Assembly: GCA_002812745.2 (NCBI GenBank)
Contig: NCSJ02000030.1
Coordinates: forward strand, 160,507-224,506
Length of the DNA: 64,000 nucleotides
Source of the DNA: Scytalidium lignicola
Lineage: Eukaryota > Ascomycota > Leotiomycetes
Reading direction: 5' to 3'
Shown: positions 37,012 through 49,207 of the stretch, piece by piece
How positions within the stretch are numbered: position 1 is the stretch's first letter
How the letters are laid out: the number at the start of each line of letters is the position of its first letter
Position numbers and translations under genes: made by a program
The notes under the pieces: model-generated
What the model was told of the DNA's origin: nothing
Seen by the model: only the letters and a program-made list of their open reading frames with translations
Database searches by the model: none

Positions 37012-37054
37012 TACGTAAGGGGGTGTCAGAAAAGGCTCGCGCACCCCATGCAAG
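37012..37054 (+). repeat. Left arm of 43 bp imperfect inverted repeat
   Basis: Begins TACGTAAGGGGGTGT and matches the reverse complement of 47243-47285 at about 38 of 43 positions, including a second exact block GCGCACCCCATG. GTAC occurs at 37011-37014 and again at 47283-47286, which would fit a 4 bp target duplication of a DNA transposon. The block between the arms is 10.3 kb. Confidence 0.65.
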
Positions 37055-37105
37055 CGAGCGAATTCTGCCACCTAAAAAGGGCAACTTTGCATTGCTATTT
37101 TATTC

Positions 37106-37214
<109 letters not shown>

Positions 37215-37800
37215 AACTACAGCACTTCAATCAACAGATCCAGTAATTCAAAAAGCTCAAAAAGCAACTCAAAAAGCAAAGGCCAGAATGGTGGAAAAGT
37301 ACTCAAAAAAACATGATATTTAATACTATGAACTTGGAGAAATTATTACAGTTAAAGTTCCCAAGGAAGACAGAACGGCCACTGATAATCGACGATTATA
37401 TAGCCAAATATTAGCTAAACCACACCCTCATAGATATCAAGTTATTACTCAATCAAGAGTCCTTGAACGTTTGATGCCTACCAAGGAATTAAAGGTAGTT
37501 GACCAAAGCTTATGGCCAAACATTAGCTTTCCAAAAACCACCAAAAAGGTTACATTAACTGCAGCAGCTAAGGAGGCATCTACTAGCCAATGAGTTGGTA
37601 TATCATGCCAATGTAAAGGTCAATGTAGCACCAAAAGGTGCTGTTGTTTTAAGGAAGGAAAGGACTATACAGTACATTGTCATAAGGACGAGCATGATTG
37701 TAGAAGGTTGTCAAGGCTAGCTATTCACACTGAACGAGCCTTGATTGAACCACCTGAAAGCTCCAACAACAACAGGAGGAAGTGAGCAAGGGCAAATACC
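37215..37800 (+). pseudogene. C-terminal tail of an integrase-type DNA transposon protein (Ginger-like)
   Basis: The frame reads YYELGEIITVKVPKEDRTAT, then QILAKPHPHRYQVITQSRVL and ERLMPTKEL, followed by a cysteine cluster CQCKGQCSTKRCCCFKEGKD and CHKDEHDC. This resembles the tail of fungal integrase proteins often annotated as KRAB-A-domain or Ginger-like. In-frame TAA near 37321 and TGA near 37591 are each one C-to-T change from a sense codon. The catalytic core is absent; the CTA array lies where it would be expected. The superfamily assignment is from memory of such tails and is tentative. Confidence 0.55.
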
Positions 37801-37900
37801 ATGGGTAATGCTGTTGGTTTATTAGGTAAAGGAATAGTAGTTGATTTAAACTAGAGTAGCATTCGAATAACCTTTCAAAAGTGCCTCCAAAAGTGCCTCA

Positions 37901-37986
37901 CTTTACAGTCGATTTACGTATAGGCTAAGCCATACGTAAAGTGCTTTACAGTCGATTTACGTATGGGCTAGGCCATTCGTAAAGTG
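37901..37986. repeat. Tandem 43 bp near-palindromic repeat
   Basis: Two units (37901-37943 and 37944-37986) match at about 40 of 43 positions. Each begins CTTTACAGTCGATTTACGTA and is itself nearly palindromic (TTTACGTAT...ATACGTAAA). Decayed copies continue to about 38065. This looks like a subterminal repeat block of a DNA transposon. Confidence 0.8.
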
Positions 37987-38089
37987 GATTATTTATGTAT
38001 AGCCTAGGCGATTCATGAATAGCCTAGCCCATTTACAATTGGAGGCATTTACGTATAGGCTGGAACATATACTTAAATAATATTCTAAT

Positions 38090-39209
38090 ATACTTAAAGA
38101 TTAAAGAAGAATATAAAAGGTATATTAAACAAGTTTTAAGAACATTACTTAAAGAAAGAATATATTAAGGAAGTCAAGTTCTTAAGAGAAATCATCATTA
38201 TTACTAAATTTAAAATAAACTTAAAAAAGATTAAAGTAATCAAAGAATAAGCTAAACTAAAAAAACATCAAAAANCATATAATCTTTTTAAGACTAACAA
38301 ACTATTATAAATGATATATCAAAGACTATATAATAATTACAAAACTATTAACATCCTTAACCAAAAAGGATAAACTATTTGTATAAAACCAAGAAAGACA
38401 AAAAGCTTTTCAAAAACTAAAGAATACTTTTGAAGATTAAATATTAATACAACTTAACTTAGAGAAACTATTCTAAATAAAAACAAATATGTTAAATTAT
38501 ATACTTAAGATAATGCTTAACCAGCAAAATAATAAGATAAAATGAAAACTAATAATATTTTATTCTAAAAAGTTTATTCTAGTTAAATTGAACTATGAAA
38601 TATAAAATAAAGAATTATTAATTATCATAGACTTATTCAAGAAATAACAAGTTTACTTTGTAAAAGTTAAATATAAAATAAAANGTTTTAACAGATTACA
38701 AAAANCTTAATCTACTTTATTACAACAAAANGAGCTAAACAAATAACAAGTAAGATAAGCAGAATTATTAACAGATTACAATTTCCATATTCACTATGTT
38801 AAAGGATCTAAGAATATTAAAACAAATACTTTTAACAGAAAACTAGAATTTATAAGAAATAACATATATAAATCAAGGGCTATCTTAAAGGAAAAAAGCT
38901 AAGACTTAGTATTTTAACATATACAAGTTAATAAGATATCAAGACTTATAAACAAAGAATAATTACAAAAAANTTTAAAAAGTAGTTAAGGGAAAAAACT
39001 AAAAGGAAAATGAGAAATTATATAATAACCTCCTTATAAGCTATTATAATAAGAGAAAAATCTAAGGATAAGAATTTTACAATTTTAACATTTAAATCTA
39101 TAATAAAAGATTAGTTATATTAAATGCTTTAATTAAGGAATTTGTTAAAGAATAACATGAATTATTAATGTACAAACACTAAAAGGTAAACAAAACCAAA
39201 AGTAGAATT
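38090..39209 (+). pseudogene. Gypsy retrotransposon, reverse transcriptase to RNase H part
   Basis: RIP-degraded coding sequence that can still be read through its stops: FLRLTNYYK, LLTSLTKKDKLFV, AFQKLKNTFED, LIIFYSKKFILVKLNYEI and NKELLIIIDLFKK. These match, in order, the connection and RNase H region of Ty3/Gypsy polymerases. Most missing Gln and Trp codons are TAA or TAG, and several Ns occur beside A runs. The element is missing its gag and protease end. The reading continues into the integrase on the far side of the hAT-like insertion at 39210. Confidence 0.85.
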
Positions 39210-39561
39210 TAGACTAGCCAGACCGTTGCATTGGACCGTGGTCCAGACCAGACCGTAAGGTTTTTGTAGACCGTTTCAGACCGTGGTCTGAGCAATTCAA
39301 ATTATGAGGACCGTTTTCAGACCGTAGACCGTATGGTCTGGTCTGAACTTAAAAATTTGAGACCGGACCGTATGGTCTACGGTCTGAAATTAAATTAAAA
39401 TGCAGACCGTTTTGAGACTGTGGTCTGTACAGTCTTAACTAAAAATTAAAATTAAAAATTAAAAATTAAAAATTATTAAATTTAATTTATATTACCGTTA
39501 TTATAAAACGTTACTATTTTTATTTAATAAATAATTTTTTAATAAATAATTATATTTATTA

Positions 39562-39726
39562 TGTTGTGATATCCTAGTTGCCACCTTAGGCACCACGTTT
39601 CACCTATTACACGTGACTTCCCTTTCTAGTAGTTAGCTTCACTTGTACGTACGTAGCTACACTACAACACTACAATATATTTGAGTAACCCTGATTACGC
39701 AACCTCTTGCTGTACTTAATTCAACA
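39562..39726 (+). repeat. Copia 5' LTR
   Basis: 165 bp. It differs from the 3' LTR at four positions, all transitions (three match the RIP direction C to T or G to A when compared copy to copy), so insertion was recent relative to the Gypsy decay. Confidence 0.95.
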
Positions 39727-39848
39727 GGTTATACACTCTGGTAGCAACGTAATTAGGCTAACTCTTCTTCTTTCATGTCGATTGTGTTGATTGGCACCTT
39801 TTTTGTCTCTGTTTACCCATATCCACATGTCTAGCCATCACCTTCAGC

Positions 39849-42800
39849 ATGGCCGACGATTCTGGAACTGTGGTTCTTCCAAAGGACTAAAGATTTAAGG
39901 GTTCAGAGAATTACAACCTTTAGAGCTCTTGTCTTATGGTTTTGCTCTAGTCTAAAGGTCTTGAAGATTATGTTAGTAATATTGTTTCACCTCCTAAGGG
40001 AGATACTCCTGAGTAGAAGGCTTAGCGCAAAGATGACACTAAAACCTATATATGTCTTAATGTTAATATCAACGATGAAGTTACATTATTGATCAAGGAC
40101 TGTGATATAACAAAGCTTGCTTAGGCTACTTTAAAAGCTTAATATTAGGGAAAAGGTTATAATCTACAACAGAAGTTCTTGTCTAAGCTGATCTCTGTCA
40201 AACATAGTCACTTCAACTCTATAAGTATGTATATTACTATATTCAAGTTGATGATAGTTAATTTGAAGGCTGTCAAGAATGATAACATGAAGCTTCTCTA
40301 TCAATTTGTCTTTATTTCTAGTCTTGAGGATGAATATCCTATTTGGGCTGAACATTAGTATTCAGCTAGCAGATCAGAGAAGCTACTTACACTTACTTAA
40401 CTTATAGAGGACATTGTTGATGAATCTATCTTTGCTATTAACTTTTCCAGTACTGTTATGTATAACAAGAACAATTCTAATTCAAGTAATTTAAAAGGCT
40501 CCAAAGATGTTAAATACAACTATTGTAAAAAGAACAGTCACAAGGAATCTGATTACTTTCAAAAGCATCTTGAAAAGCTTGAGGAATATAAGATAAAGTA
40601 GTCTAGCAAGAAGAAGGAGAAGAAAAGTAAGGATAAACTTAAGAAGTCTAATTCAAAGGACAAATCTAACACTGTCAACCTCAACTCTGCTAGCTTAGTT
40701 ACTACTAGCTTAGTTACTGCTAATCTTATGGCTTTCTCCATGTTTACACATAATCAGTAGATTGCAAATACAAGTATTACTGATCATATCATCAATAATC
40801 TTAATTAGTTTGATTCTAGCTCTTACTCAACATGTTCTAATCTTCATCCTATGAAGACAAGTAATGGTTTTGCTCTGATTGTAGGCGTAGGCACTGTTAT
40901 ACTCAAAACTACTCGTTCAGATGGTTTATCTTTCCTCTTGACATTTACCAATGTACAGTATATACTTACATTTCCAATCAATATTTTTAAAGCCTTGAGA
41001 TTCCTTGTACAGAATGATGATGCTCATGTTACTTCATCTGGTATATTCAATAAGAACAACATTGAATACAATGTTGTTATTACTTCCTCTGCTGATATCT
41101 ATTTAAGATTGGCATCCATTCTAACAGTGCTTATTTCTGCATTCCTTGCTTATCAAACAGTCCTTAGTCTGGACATTATTCATCAACGTTTAGTATATGT
41201 AAACCTTGAAGTCATCAAGAATATAATTAAAGCTACTCTTGGTATCAATGCTAAGCTAGTGAAGAAGGCCTTTGATGAAGACCCCTTCCTTTGTAAGGCG
41301 TGTGAATGTAGTTACTCTGAAAAGGGCATTTCTTGACAACTTAGAAAACAATCTACCAAAGTTGGTAAGGTCTTGAATATCAATATGTGTACAGTTATAC
41401 TTGTCAGCTATAATGAGCATCATTATGCTACTATTATAATAGATGATTACTCTAGTATTACTTAAGGTTATACTTATAAAGAAAAGAAGAGTGTATATGA
41501 TGTTATAATTATGTATTGTACCCTTCTCAAGAATTAGTGGAATATCACTCTTAAATTGATTTGAATTAATGGTGGAAACAAGTTTAGTAAAGAGAAACTT
41601 AATACCTTTTATAATTACAAAGGTATTTGACATGAAGAGACTATTTCTTATACACTATAGCAAAATAAAGTCTTTAAGAGAGTTGAACACTTTATATTTA
41701 CAAGAACTTACATTATTATGATTGTTACTAGTATTCCCCTTACACTCTAGAATAAGGTGTACAAATCAGCTATATATATTAGTAATTGTCTTGTAATCAG
41801 AACTCTTATAAGTGATATTACTCCATTTGAAGCCTTTATAAAACAGGTTTCTCCTTCTAGTACTAATTGTAAACCTGATCTATCAAACCTTTATGTTGTT
41901 GGTTTTAAAATATTTATACATGTTGACAAGGAATGTTATGTAATATCTTAAAAGATAGCTTTTAAGGCTGAAGAGGGTATATTGTTAAGCTTTGAGGGCA
42001 GCTTGATTTATTATTGTTGAGTTCTTTTATACACTTACAAACTAGTCTACACTTCTTATATTACCTTCACTGAGGGTAATCTACGCTTAGAAGAGCTTGT
42101 TGTCAAGGCTTAAGATGTTGAAGCTATTGTTAAAGCTAATTCTTTATATTCTCCACTATCTCCACCTTTTACCTTACAAGATGTAGCTCTCCTTCTACAG
42201 TTGAACTTTACGTTTAAGAAGGTTGTACAACTTACTGAGGAGGAGGAGGAGGTGTTTGAAGATAAGCTTTCTCAGGTAGTTGTACTTACCAAACATAGTT
42301 GTAGTTGTTTAAAAGGCTTAAAGAATAAGAAGCCTGAACAAGGACATATCAACTTTGATATTACATATGTTGATCTTACAGAGAATTGTGTTATATACTT
42401 GTAAGCTGCAAAATCAAGTACTCAGGCTCTATCTCCAGTTGTTTCTCCATCTCCAGTTGTTTTTAGAGCTTTTCCTGATGAAGGAGAGATTCTTGGTTAG
42501 CCTCTAGCAGTTGTTATGGCTTATGGCCACTGTCTTACAGCTTGTTCTGCTCTGAATTTAGGGTATGCCCTAACTGTGACAAATGATCTTACAGAACCGA
42601 AATCTTACAAGGAAGCCCTTGATACTCTGTATTCCTAGGAATGGCAAGATGCCATAGTTACAGAGCTTAAGTCCTTGGTGAAGTGTAAGACTTTTAAGCT
42701 TACTCAGCTTCTTCCTGGAAAGCATGCCTTGAAGGGCTGATAAGTCTATCACATCAAACGTAATGCAAACTGTCAAATTGAACACTTTAAAGCCAGGTTT

Positions 42801-44202
42801 GTGGTTAAGGGATATAAACAATGCCATAAAGTAGATTATGATCAAACTTAGGCAAGTGTTGTCAAGTCAACAACATAGAAGGTATTAATATCAGTTGCTA
42901 CTGTTTGTGGCTAGCAAATACACCAAATGGACATCGTTATAGCCTTTCTAAATGGTGATATCAACATAGAGATCTATATGGATCTCCTTGAGGGATTCAC
43001 CGTTGAGGATCTTTGAGCTCTTGGTGTTGAATATGCTGATATTGATGGCGATGGTCACCTTGTTCTTCTTCTTTTGAAGTCCTTGTATGGACTGAAGCAA
43101 GCTCCTTGTTGCTGGCAATTGAAGCTTAATTCAAAGCTAGCTGAAATTGGCTTTCTTCCTCTTCAATCCAACCTTAGTGTCTTCTTTAATCAATGTCTAA
43201 GTATCTTTATTTGCACTTATGTTGACGATTTTCTAGTTATCAGTCTTGGAGGCTCTTAATTCGATGAGGTTAAGCAAATTCTCCATGATTTATTTGAAAT
43301 GATCAATATAAGACTTGCATCCTGGTTTTTAGGAGTGTATATTATACAGGATTAGGAGAAATATACCATTTCTCTTGTCTAGGATGGGTATGTTAAGAAG
43401 ATTCTTGATCGATTTAAGTACAGTAACGTCAAACCTTACTCTATTCCATTTGAGGCAAATATAGCCGAGTTCATAGTCAAATACGACAGTATAGCTACTC
43501 CTCAAGATGTTTAGCTTTATTCTGAAAAANGTTGGTTTTGTTATGTATCTCATAATACAAACATATCCTGATCTGTCCTTTCCAGTCTCCTGACTCTTAC
43601 AATTCCTTCAAAATCTATCTCCACAACACTTGAAGTTGGTCAAACAGGTTTTTCAGTACCTCCAGGGTACTTAAGATGTTGGCATCACCTTTGGAGGAGA
43701 CAGAAACGAAAACCTTGATTTCTATGGTTTCAGTGACTCTGATTATGGTGGTTGTTTGGAAATGCGTTGATCTACCATAGGTTATCTCTTCTTTTTGGGA
43801 GGAAGCCTTATTTCATGGCGTTGTTAGCGACTACCTTGTGTTACTTTGTCTACTACGGAAGCTGAGTATTGTGCTCTCTCTGAAGCGTCACGCGAAGCCA
43901 TATGGCTGGCCAGATTGTTGTCAGAACTTCAGGTCAACGTTACGAGCTCCAAGATCACCTTGAATGGTGACAATCAGGGCTCCCTTTCTATGGCTGAGAC
44001 TACTGAACAATCGAAAAGGGCTAAACACATTGATATCAGATATCACTTTGTACGTGAGAAGGTGCAATCTAGAGAGATCGTTTTGAATTACATCCTTACT
44101 GCAGATATGGTGGCTGACGGCCTTACAAAAGCTTTGAATTCAGTCAAACATGCAAAGTTTATGGATTTGTTGGGCCTGAAATCGATTGCTTTGAATCGAT
44201 AA
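39849..44202 (+). pseudogene. Copia gag-pol polyprotein, RIP-mutated
   Basis: The ATG at 39849 starts a gag-like part with a CCHC-type knuckle remnant near 40515 to 40560 (YNYCKKNSHKESDY). Protease and integrase follow (DIIHQRL, then DDYSSIT and a group of acidic positions). Reverse transcriptase carries KARFVVKGYKQ, QMDIVIAFLNGDI, LLKSLYGLKQAPCCW and ICTYVDDFLVISL. RNase H reads STTEAEYCALSEASREAIWL. The frame is broken by many TAG and TAA codons where Gln is expected, from 39890 to about 43520. The last 118 codons (43846-44202) are free of stops and keep normal CpA content. It cannot make a full polyprotein as read. Confidence 0.92.
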
Positions 44203-44334
44203 ATTTCCCATTTCGGGCTCTGGTATTACACTTGCAACATTTTGCTTTATGGCTCAAGTGTCTCCGCACTCGTTTTTGTATGGGATTTGGGGTACTTTTG
44301 CATCAATTTTCGGTGCTTCGGTGACATGGGGGTG

Positions 44335-44499
44335 TGTTATGATATCCTAGTTGCCACCTTAGGCACCACGTTTCACCTATTACACGTGACTTCCCTTTCT
44401 AGTAGTTAGCTTCACTTGTACGTACGTAGCTACACTACAACACCACAATATATTTGAGTAACCCCGATTACGCAACCTCTTGCTGTGCTTAATTCAACA
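44335..44499 (+). repeat. Copia 3' LTR
   Basis: 165 bp, same ends as the 5' LTR and followed directly by the TATTA target copy. Confidence 0.95.
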
Positions 44500-44622
44500 T
44501 ATTATTTTAATTTAAATTTAAATTTATACAGTCTGATGGTCTAACCAGACTGTAAGGCATCCAGACCGTACGGTCCGGACCATACGGTCTTGTCTGGACC
44601 GTTCGGCCAGTCTAGTAGAATT

Positions 44623-45950
44623 TAACAAGAATTCTATGTTTATAAGCTAAAACAGATTATCAGCAAAGTCATCAAAGAATACAATATCTGTCATAAAAGC
44701 NAAAAACTAGTATAAGTTACTATATAAACAATTATAATCGTTAAAAACACTTGAACAATTATAAAAGTCAATATCTTAAAACTTCATTATTAAGCTTTCA
44801 TTATCACAAAGAGAATAAGAAAGCTTTAATACTAATTAATATAATACAATATTAATAATAGTTAATAAACTAACAAAGTTTGCATTAATATTATTATTCA
44901 AGAAGTTATAAACAGTAGAAAACCTTATAAGAATATTCTTCAAATATATAATAAGTTATAAACTTTTAAAAGAAATAATATTAAATAAGAATAAGTTGTT
45001 TACATTAAAATTTTAAAAACTTTAATAAACTTTATAAGAGTAAAGTAAAAGTTATTAACAGCTTTTTACTTCTAGACAAATAAATAAATAGAACAAGTTA
45101 ATATTATAATTGAAATATATTTACAATATTATGTTAATTACAAGTAAAATAACTAAGTAAAATTGTTGTTATTAACATAATTAACATATAATAATATGAA
45201 AAGCAAAATCATTAAGGTTATACCATTTTATACAACTTATAAACACAAGCTTAGTATAAATTATATTATNAAAAAAGCTTTGAAATATCAGTAAAACAAT
45301 AAAAGAAAGAGTAAAGAATATTCAGGAAATTCAAAAGTAACTTAAGGTTAATATTAAATTTACAAAGTAAAGAAATATATATTATTATAATAAGAGATAT
45401 AATATAAAACTTATACTAAAGAAAGAAAATAAGGTTTACCTTTTACAAAAGAATATCAAAACAATAAAACTAAACAACAAGTTAGATTACAAGAAATTAA
45501 AATTATTCAAAATTAAAGAAAAATATAACAAGTTATTTTTTCATTTAAAACTACTTAAGAAATAAAAGATATACTTAGTTTTCTATATATTATTATTAAA
45601 ACCAATACTTGAAAATACATTATTAATATTAAACATAAATATTAAAATAAACTTAGAAGAGAAGTAAAATATAAAAGAAATATTAGATTATAAATAATAT
45701 TATAACAAATTACAATATCTAATAAAATGATTAAACTATCTAAAGTTAGAAAATTCATAAAAACCATTAAGGAATCTTATCAATTGTTAAAAGAAGCTTA
45801 AGGATTATAAGAAAAAGAACTCAAAAGTTAATTTAATTCTTAAGAACTTATATTAAGCTTTAAAAGGTTAATAATTTAAGAGGGATCTAGTAGTATAAGG
45901 TTATTATAAGAAGGCTTAATATATATAACATTAATTTCCTTAACAAAGTT
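44623..45950 (+). pseudogene. Gypsy retrotransposon, integrase part
   Basis: Continues the Gypsy reading after the hAT-like insertion: FYVYKLKQIISKVIKEYNIC with HKS is the integrase zinc-binding region, and near 45070 to 45240 a Q-rich segment ending in LQYYVNYK and TPFYTTYKHKLSI-like residues matches the end of the catalytic core. Nearly every third codon window holds a TAA or TAG. The 3' LTR was not resolved; the tract fades into AT-rich sequence by about 46 kb. Confidence 0.8.
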
Positions 45951-47242
45951 TTCCTTTTCCTTTTCTTATTATTCTTTCTCTTTAACAACATTTAACTTGT
46001 TTATAATCTTAAAACTATAATATAACATTTTACTAACCTATTTTTAAAGAAACTTATATTATTTGTAAAGTTATACTAAGTAAGTTATATTTTTAATTAT
46101 AACTTATACAACTTTCTTTTCTTTAATATTAAGGTAAACCTCTTCTTTGTTAATAACATTTTATAAGAATACTAGAATACCTTTATAGTCATACCTTTAG
46201 TTATAACAAGCATATTCACTATAATATAAGGATTAAAAGGTTACTATATATGTTTTTCTATTATATTCACAAAAAGAACAAGAGAACATTTCTATTCTTA
46301 AAATCTCAATTCATAATATTAGATCAAGATACTCTTTGTATTTCTTAGATAATATAAAAAGCATAATGAAAAGGAAGAAAAGTTTGGATTTCCTTACAAT
46401 ATGATTTCCTTGTAATTAAGCATCAAAATAATACTAGGTTAAAAAGAGAATAATGTTACAACTTCTTTATTTAAAGGCTTAAAGCTCAATAACTACTAAT
46501 TACACAAAGAACCTCTAGATAAAAGGGGTTAAGATTATATGATTCAAGATTATATAATAGACTTAAAGAAACTTTAAGTTTAAAGAATCTAAAACTTAAA
46601 AGGCTCTAAGATTTAAGAAGTATAAAAGTCTATATAAGTAGATAATTTTCCTAGTTAGATAAAACTTTATACTCAACTCAAATTGAATATCTTACAAAAA
46701 GATCTTCTAATAACAACTTAACTAATGCTTGTAACTTTACATTTGTATACAAGTCTTTGAGCAAATAATACAATATCTACATAGAGTAGATATACAGATA
46801 CTCTATTAACAGGTATACAAGGTATGTTACACATAATAATAATATTTAAAACATGTTAATACTTTCAGAATTGTATTTCAAGAAACATTTAAGTTGAATT
46901 CCTTTTTGATTTGCTTAGGAAAAAGGATCCGTCGCTTATAATAACTAGTAAACCAGTAGATGATTGTAAGGATTGTAAAATCAAAAAGCTTAAGTAGTCT
47001 ACTAGTAGATTTGTAAACGCGATTACNTTTTTTTAAACTACCTTCAAGCTATTCCATCAAGGATTCCTAATTCTTAAACAGCATAGTGTTTAGAATAATT
47101 ATCTTGAATTTTAGTAGTATACTGTATATGTATAAGAGTATCCTAAGCCATTAAAATAGTAGTAAATACTAGTAAATAAAGTAGGAAGGACAAAAGTAAA
47201 CAATGTACATTTATAAAAGTGGCAATAAACTAGTTTCACCGC
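45951..47242. other. AT-rich RIP tract
   Basis: Strongly AT-rich DNA between the Gypsy integrase and the right arm of the long inverted repeat. It is probably decayed transposon, including the Gypsy end, but I could not read any domain. Confidence 0.5.
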
Positions 47243-47285
47243 CTTACATGGGGTGCGCCAGTCATTTCTAACACCCCCTTACGTA
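47243..47285 (-). repeat. Right arm of 43 bp imperfect inverted repeat
   Basis: Ends ACACCCCCTTACGTA, the exact complement of the first 15 bases of the left arm at 37012. The block CATGGGGTGCGC is also conserved. Confidence 0.65.
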
Positions 47286-48356
47286 CACTGCGCACGAAGC
47301 ACACTAGGACTTCTCCTGTTACAGGGATGATTCCCCACCTAATCACCTACGATAACAGCTGTCTTAGAATTATGTATTAAGATGACGTCATCGACGCGAA
47401 AATAGATTTTGTATTCTACGCGGCGCCTACTGCCAATCAAGAGCTGTGTTCGTGTGCCCTCGGTCTCCCTTTCTCGACAACTTATGTAATTTAAAATGAA
47501 ATTGAAATGAAGGACTGAATAAAAGTATCAGATAAGATAATTTACTAATACAAGGTTTGAACTTTAAAGCAACTGTAAACGTCCGTGAAAAGTGGATCAG
47601 GTTACTAAGTCTTATGCAAAAAAGATTAATCGCTTAATCAATCACCACCGCCCTTCCGCCCATCATCTGTTTCAAATTCTTTGGTATGTTTTTTGCACAT
47701 GAGTTTCGTCTAGATGAGCTAATACTAAGGTCTTAGCCTTGTTCTGATGGGGATGATAACATAACCTTAACCCTTCAAAAGACACTAAGCCTAATTAGGA
47801 ACGTATATCTTGATCTTCCATTGGCTAGTAAACTTTCGCATCTTAGTCTGCAACCACCTTACCTGAACATTTTCTAAGCATTTTAAGAATGCTCAAGTTA
47901 ATTAGGACAATCATGCAAGGATCGTACAGCTTGACTACGATGTGATCTAGCCTCTCAGCAATTTCCATCCCCTCAATACGTTCCCAAAAGGGTATACGCC
48001 GGAACAGCAAATGCTGTTCTCGAGCTCAATAGTGGCTTGTAGTACAGCGCATATCGCTTATGGCCACATCCTATCGAACCATTTCATCCCCCCTGGCGTA
48101 GGGCTCGTCCATTCGGACTAGGGGATTCCCGGATTCTCAGTGCATAATAGACTTTCGGCAATTGTTTCTTTGTTCTTCTGGTAAGTAGGAGCCGTGCTTA
48201 ATTTCTCATACTCGACTCAGCTGATCTGATCGGTTGGTAATTGAAGTTTCAATTGTAAATCTCTGCAAAAGAAACGTGCATGTTTTAGCGGGGGGTTTGG
48301 CCCAACTACCCTTGAATTTTGCCGACATACGATGCTGTACAAGGCGAGTCTGGAAG
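47286..48356. other. Intergenic upstream of GST gene
   Basis: Composition returns to normal. No gene recognised. Confidence 0.4.
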
Positions 48357-48364
48357 GATATAAA
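48357..48364 (+). promoter_or_regulatory. TATA box of GST gene
   Basis: GGATATAAATAGC at about 100 bp before the ATG at 48463 is a good TATA element in the expected position. Confidence 0.45.
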
Positions 48365-48462
48365 TAGCTTCATCTTCGCTCACTTCACTCGAAAATTGTT
48401 GACCAGACACTTCTACAATCGAAGCAGACTCTTCCCTAAGCAACGCATACACAACAGAAATC

Positions 48463-49207
48463 ATGGTCCTCAAGATTCACGGCGCGAAGGGTTCGACTTG
48501 CACCCAACGTGTGCTCACCGCCTTGTATGAGAAGAACGTCCCGTACGAGCTTGTGGCCATCAATTTCTCCGTGGGAGAGCACAAGTCCGAGAAGCACATG
48601 AAGATACATCCATTCGGCAAGGTCCCGGTCCTCGATGACGATGGATTCATCTTGTTCGAGAGCAGAGCCATCGCGAAATACATTGCAGCGAAGTACGCCG
48701 GTCAGGGAACACCACTGCTGCCCGCTGAAAGTAACTTGAAGGCGTATGCATTGTTTGAACAGGTGCGGAGTTCAAATCAACAGAGTTTGAAGAAAAGTGC
48801 TTATCCCTGTCGGTGTAGGCTTGCTCACTTGAGGAATTCTACTTTGACCCAGCGGCGTCTTCAATTGCCTTTGAGAAGGTCTTCAAGGGTATGAGTTTCT
48901 TCAGAGTTTGCCACAAGTTGAAAATGCTAACAGATGTAGATGGGAGGGATTGGGAGGTCCCGATGAGGCCCAGCTCGCCAAGCATGCTGCTGCACTTGAT
49001 ACCACGCTAGCGGTCTATGAAGGAATTCTCTCCAAAACGAAGTGTCTCGCTGGAGATGAAGTAACTCTTGCAGATTTGTTCCATGTTTCATATAGTGCAA
49101 TAGCCAGGGATGCTGGGTACCTCAATCTCTTCGAGAAGTACCCGCATGTGGCCAAGTGGTTCGATTCGCTCCTAGCTAGGGAGAGCTGGAAGAAAGTGAC
49201 CTCATAG
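48463..49207 (+). CDS. Glutathione S-transferase, possible one-base frameshift
   Basis: Conjugates glutathione to electrophiles in the cytosol. Exons 48463-48762 and 48819-48888 and a third exon starting at 48940 encode an N-terminal thioredoxin-like domain (KIHGAKGSTCTQRVL with the active-site Ser region, HPFGKVPVLDDDGFILFESRAIAKYI) and an all-helical C-terminal domain (GGPDEAQLAKHAAALDTTLA, LAGDEVTLADLFHVSY, FEKYPHVAKWFDSLL). It belongs to the fungal phi/theta-like GSTs, about 215 residues. Exon 2 ends KVFK plus one base, but exon 3 needs two bases to continue in frame. One more G in the GGG run at 48887 to 48889 would make the junction fit exactly. The gene is either frameshifted or affected by a homopolymer sequencing error. 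Confidence 0.88.

Larger units (their letters stand above)
39562..44499 (+). mobile_element. Full-length Copia LTR retrotransposon
   Basis: 4938 bp element with two 165 bp LTRs that begin TGTT and end AACA, flanked by the 5 bp target duplication TATTA (39557-39561 and 44500-44504). A polypurine tract (CATGGGGGTG) lies just before the 3' LTR. The domain order gag, integrase, reverse transcriptase, RNase H is that of Ty1/Copia. It is inserted in the hAT-like MITE and is the youngest layer of the nest. Confidence 0.97.
39210..44614. mobile_element. hAT-like MITE, split by Copia
   Basis: The ends are TAGACTAGCC at 39210 and, on the other strand, TAGACTGGCC ending at 44614. They are flanked by an exact 8 bp direct repeat GTAGAATT (39202-39209 and 44615-44622), the target-duplication size of hAT elements. 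Without the Copia insertion it is about 460 bp, non-coding, and packed with AGACCGT and ACGGTCT subterminal motifs. Removing it together with one target copy restores the reading frame of the Gypsy integrase across the junction, which confirms both ends. Confidence 0.8.
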
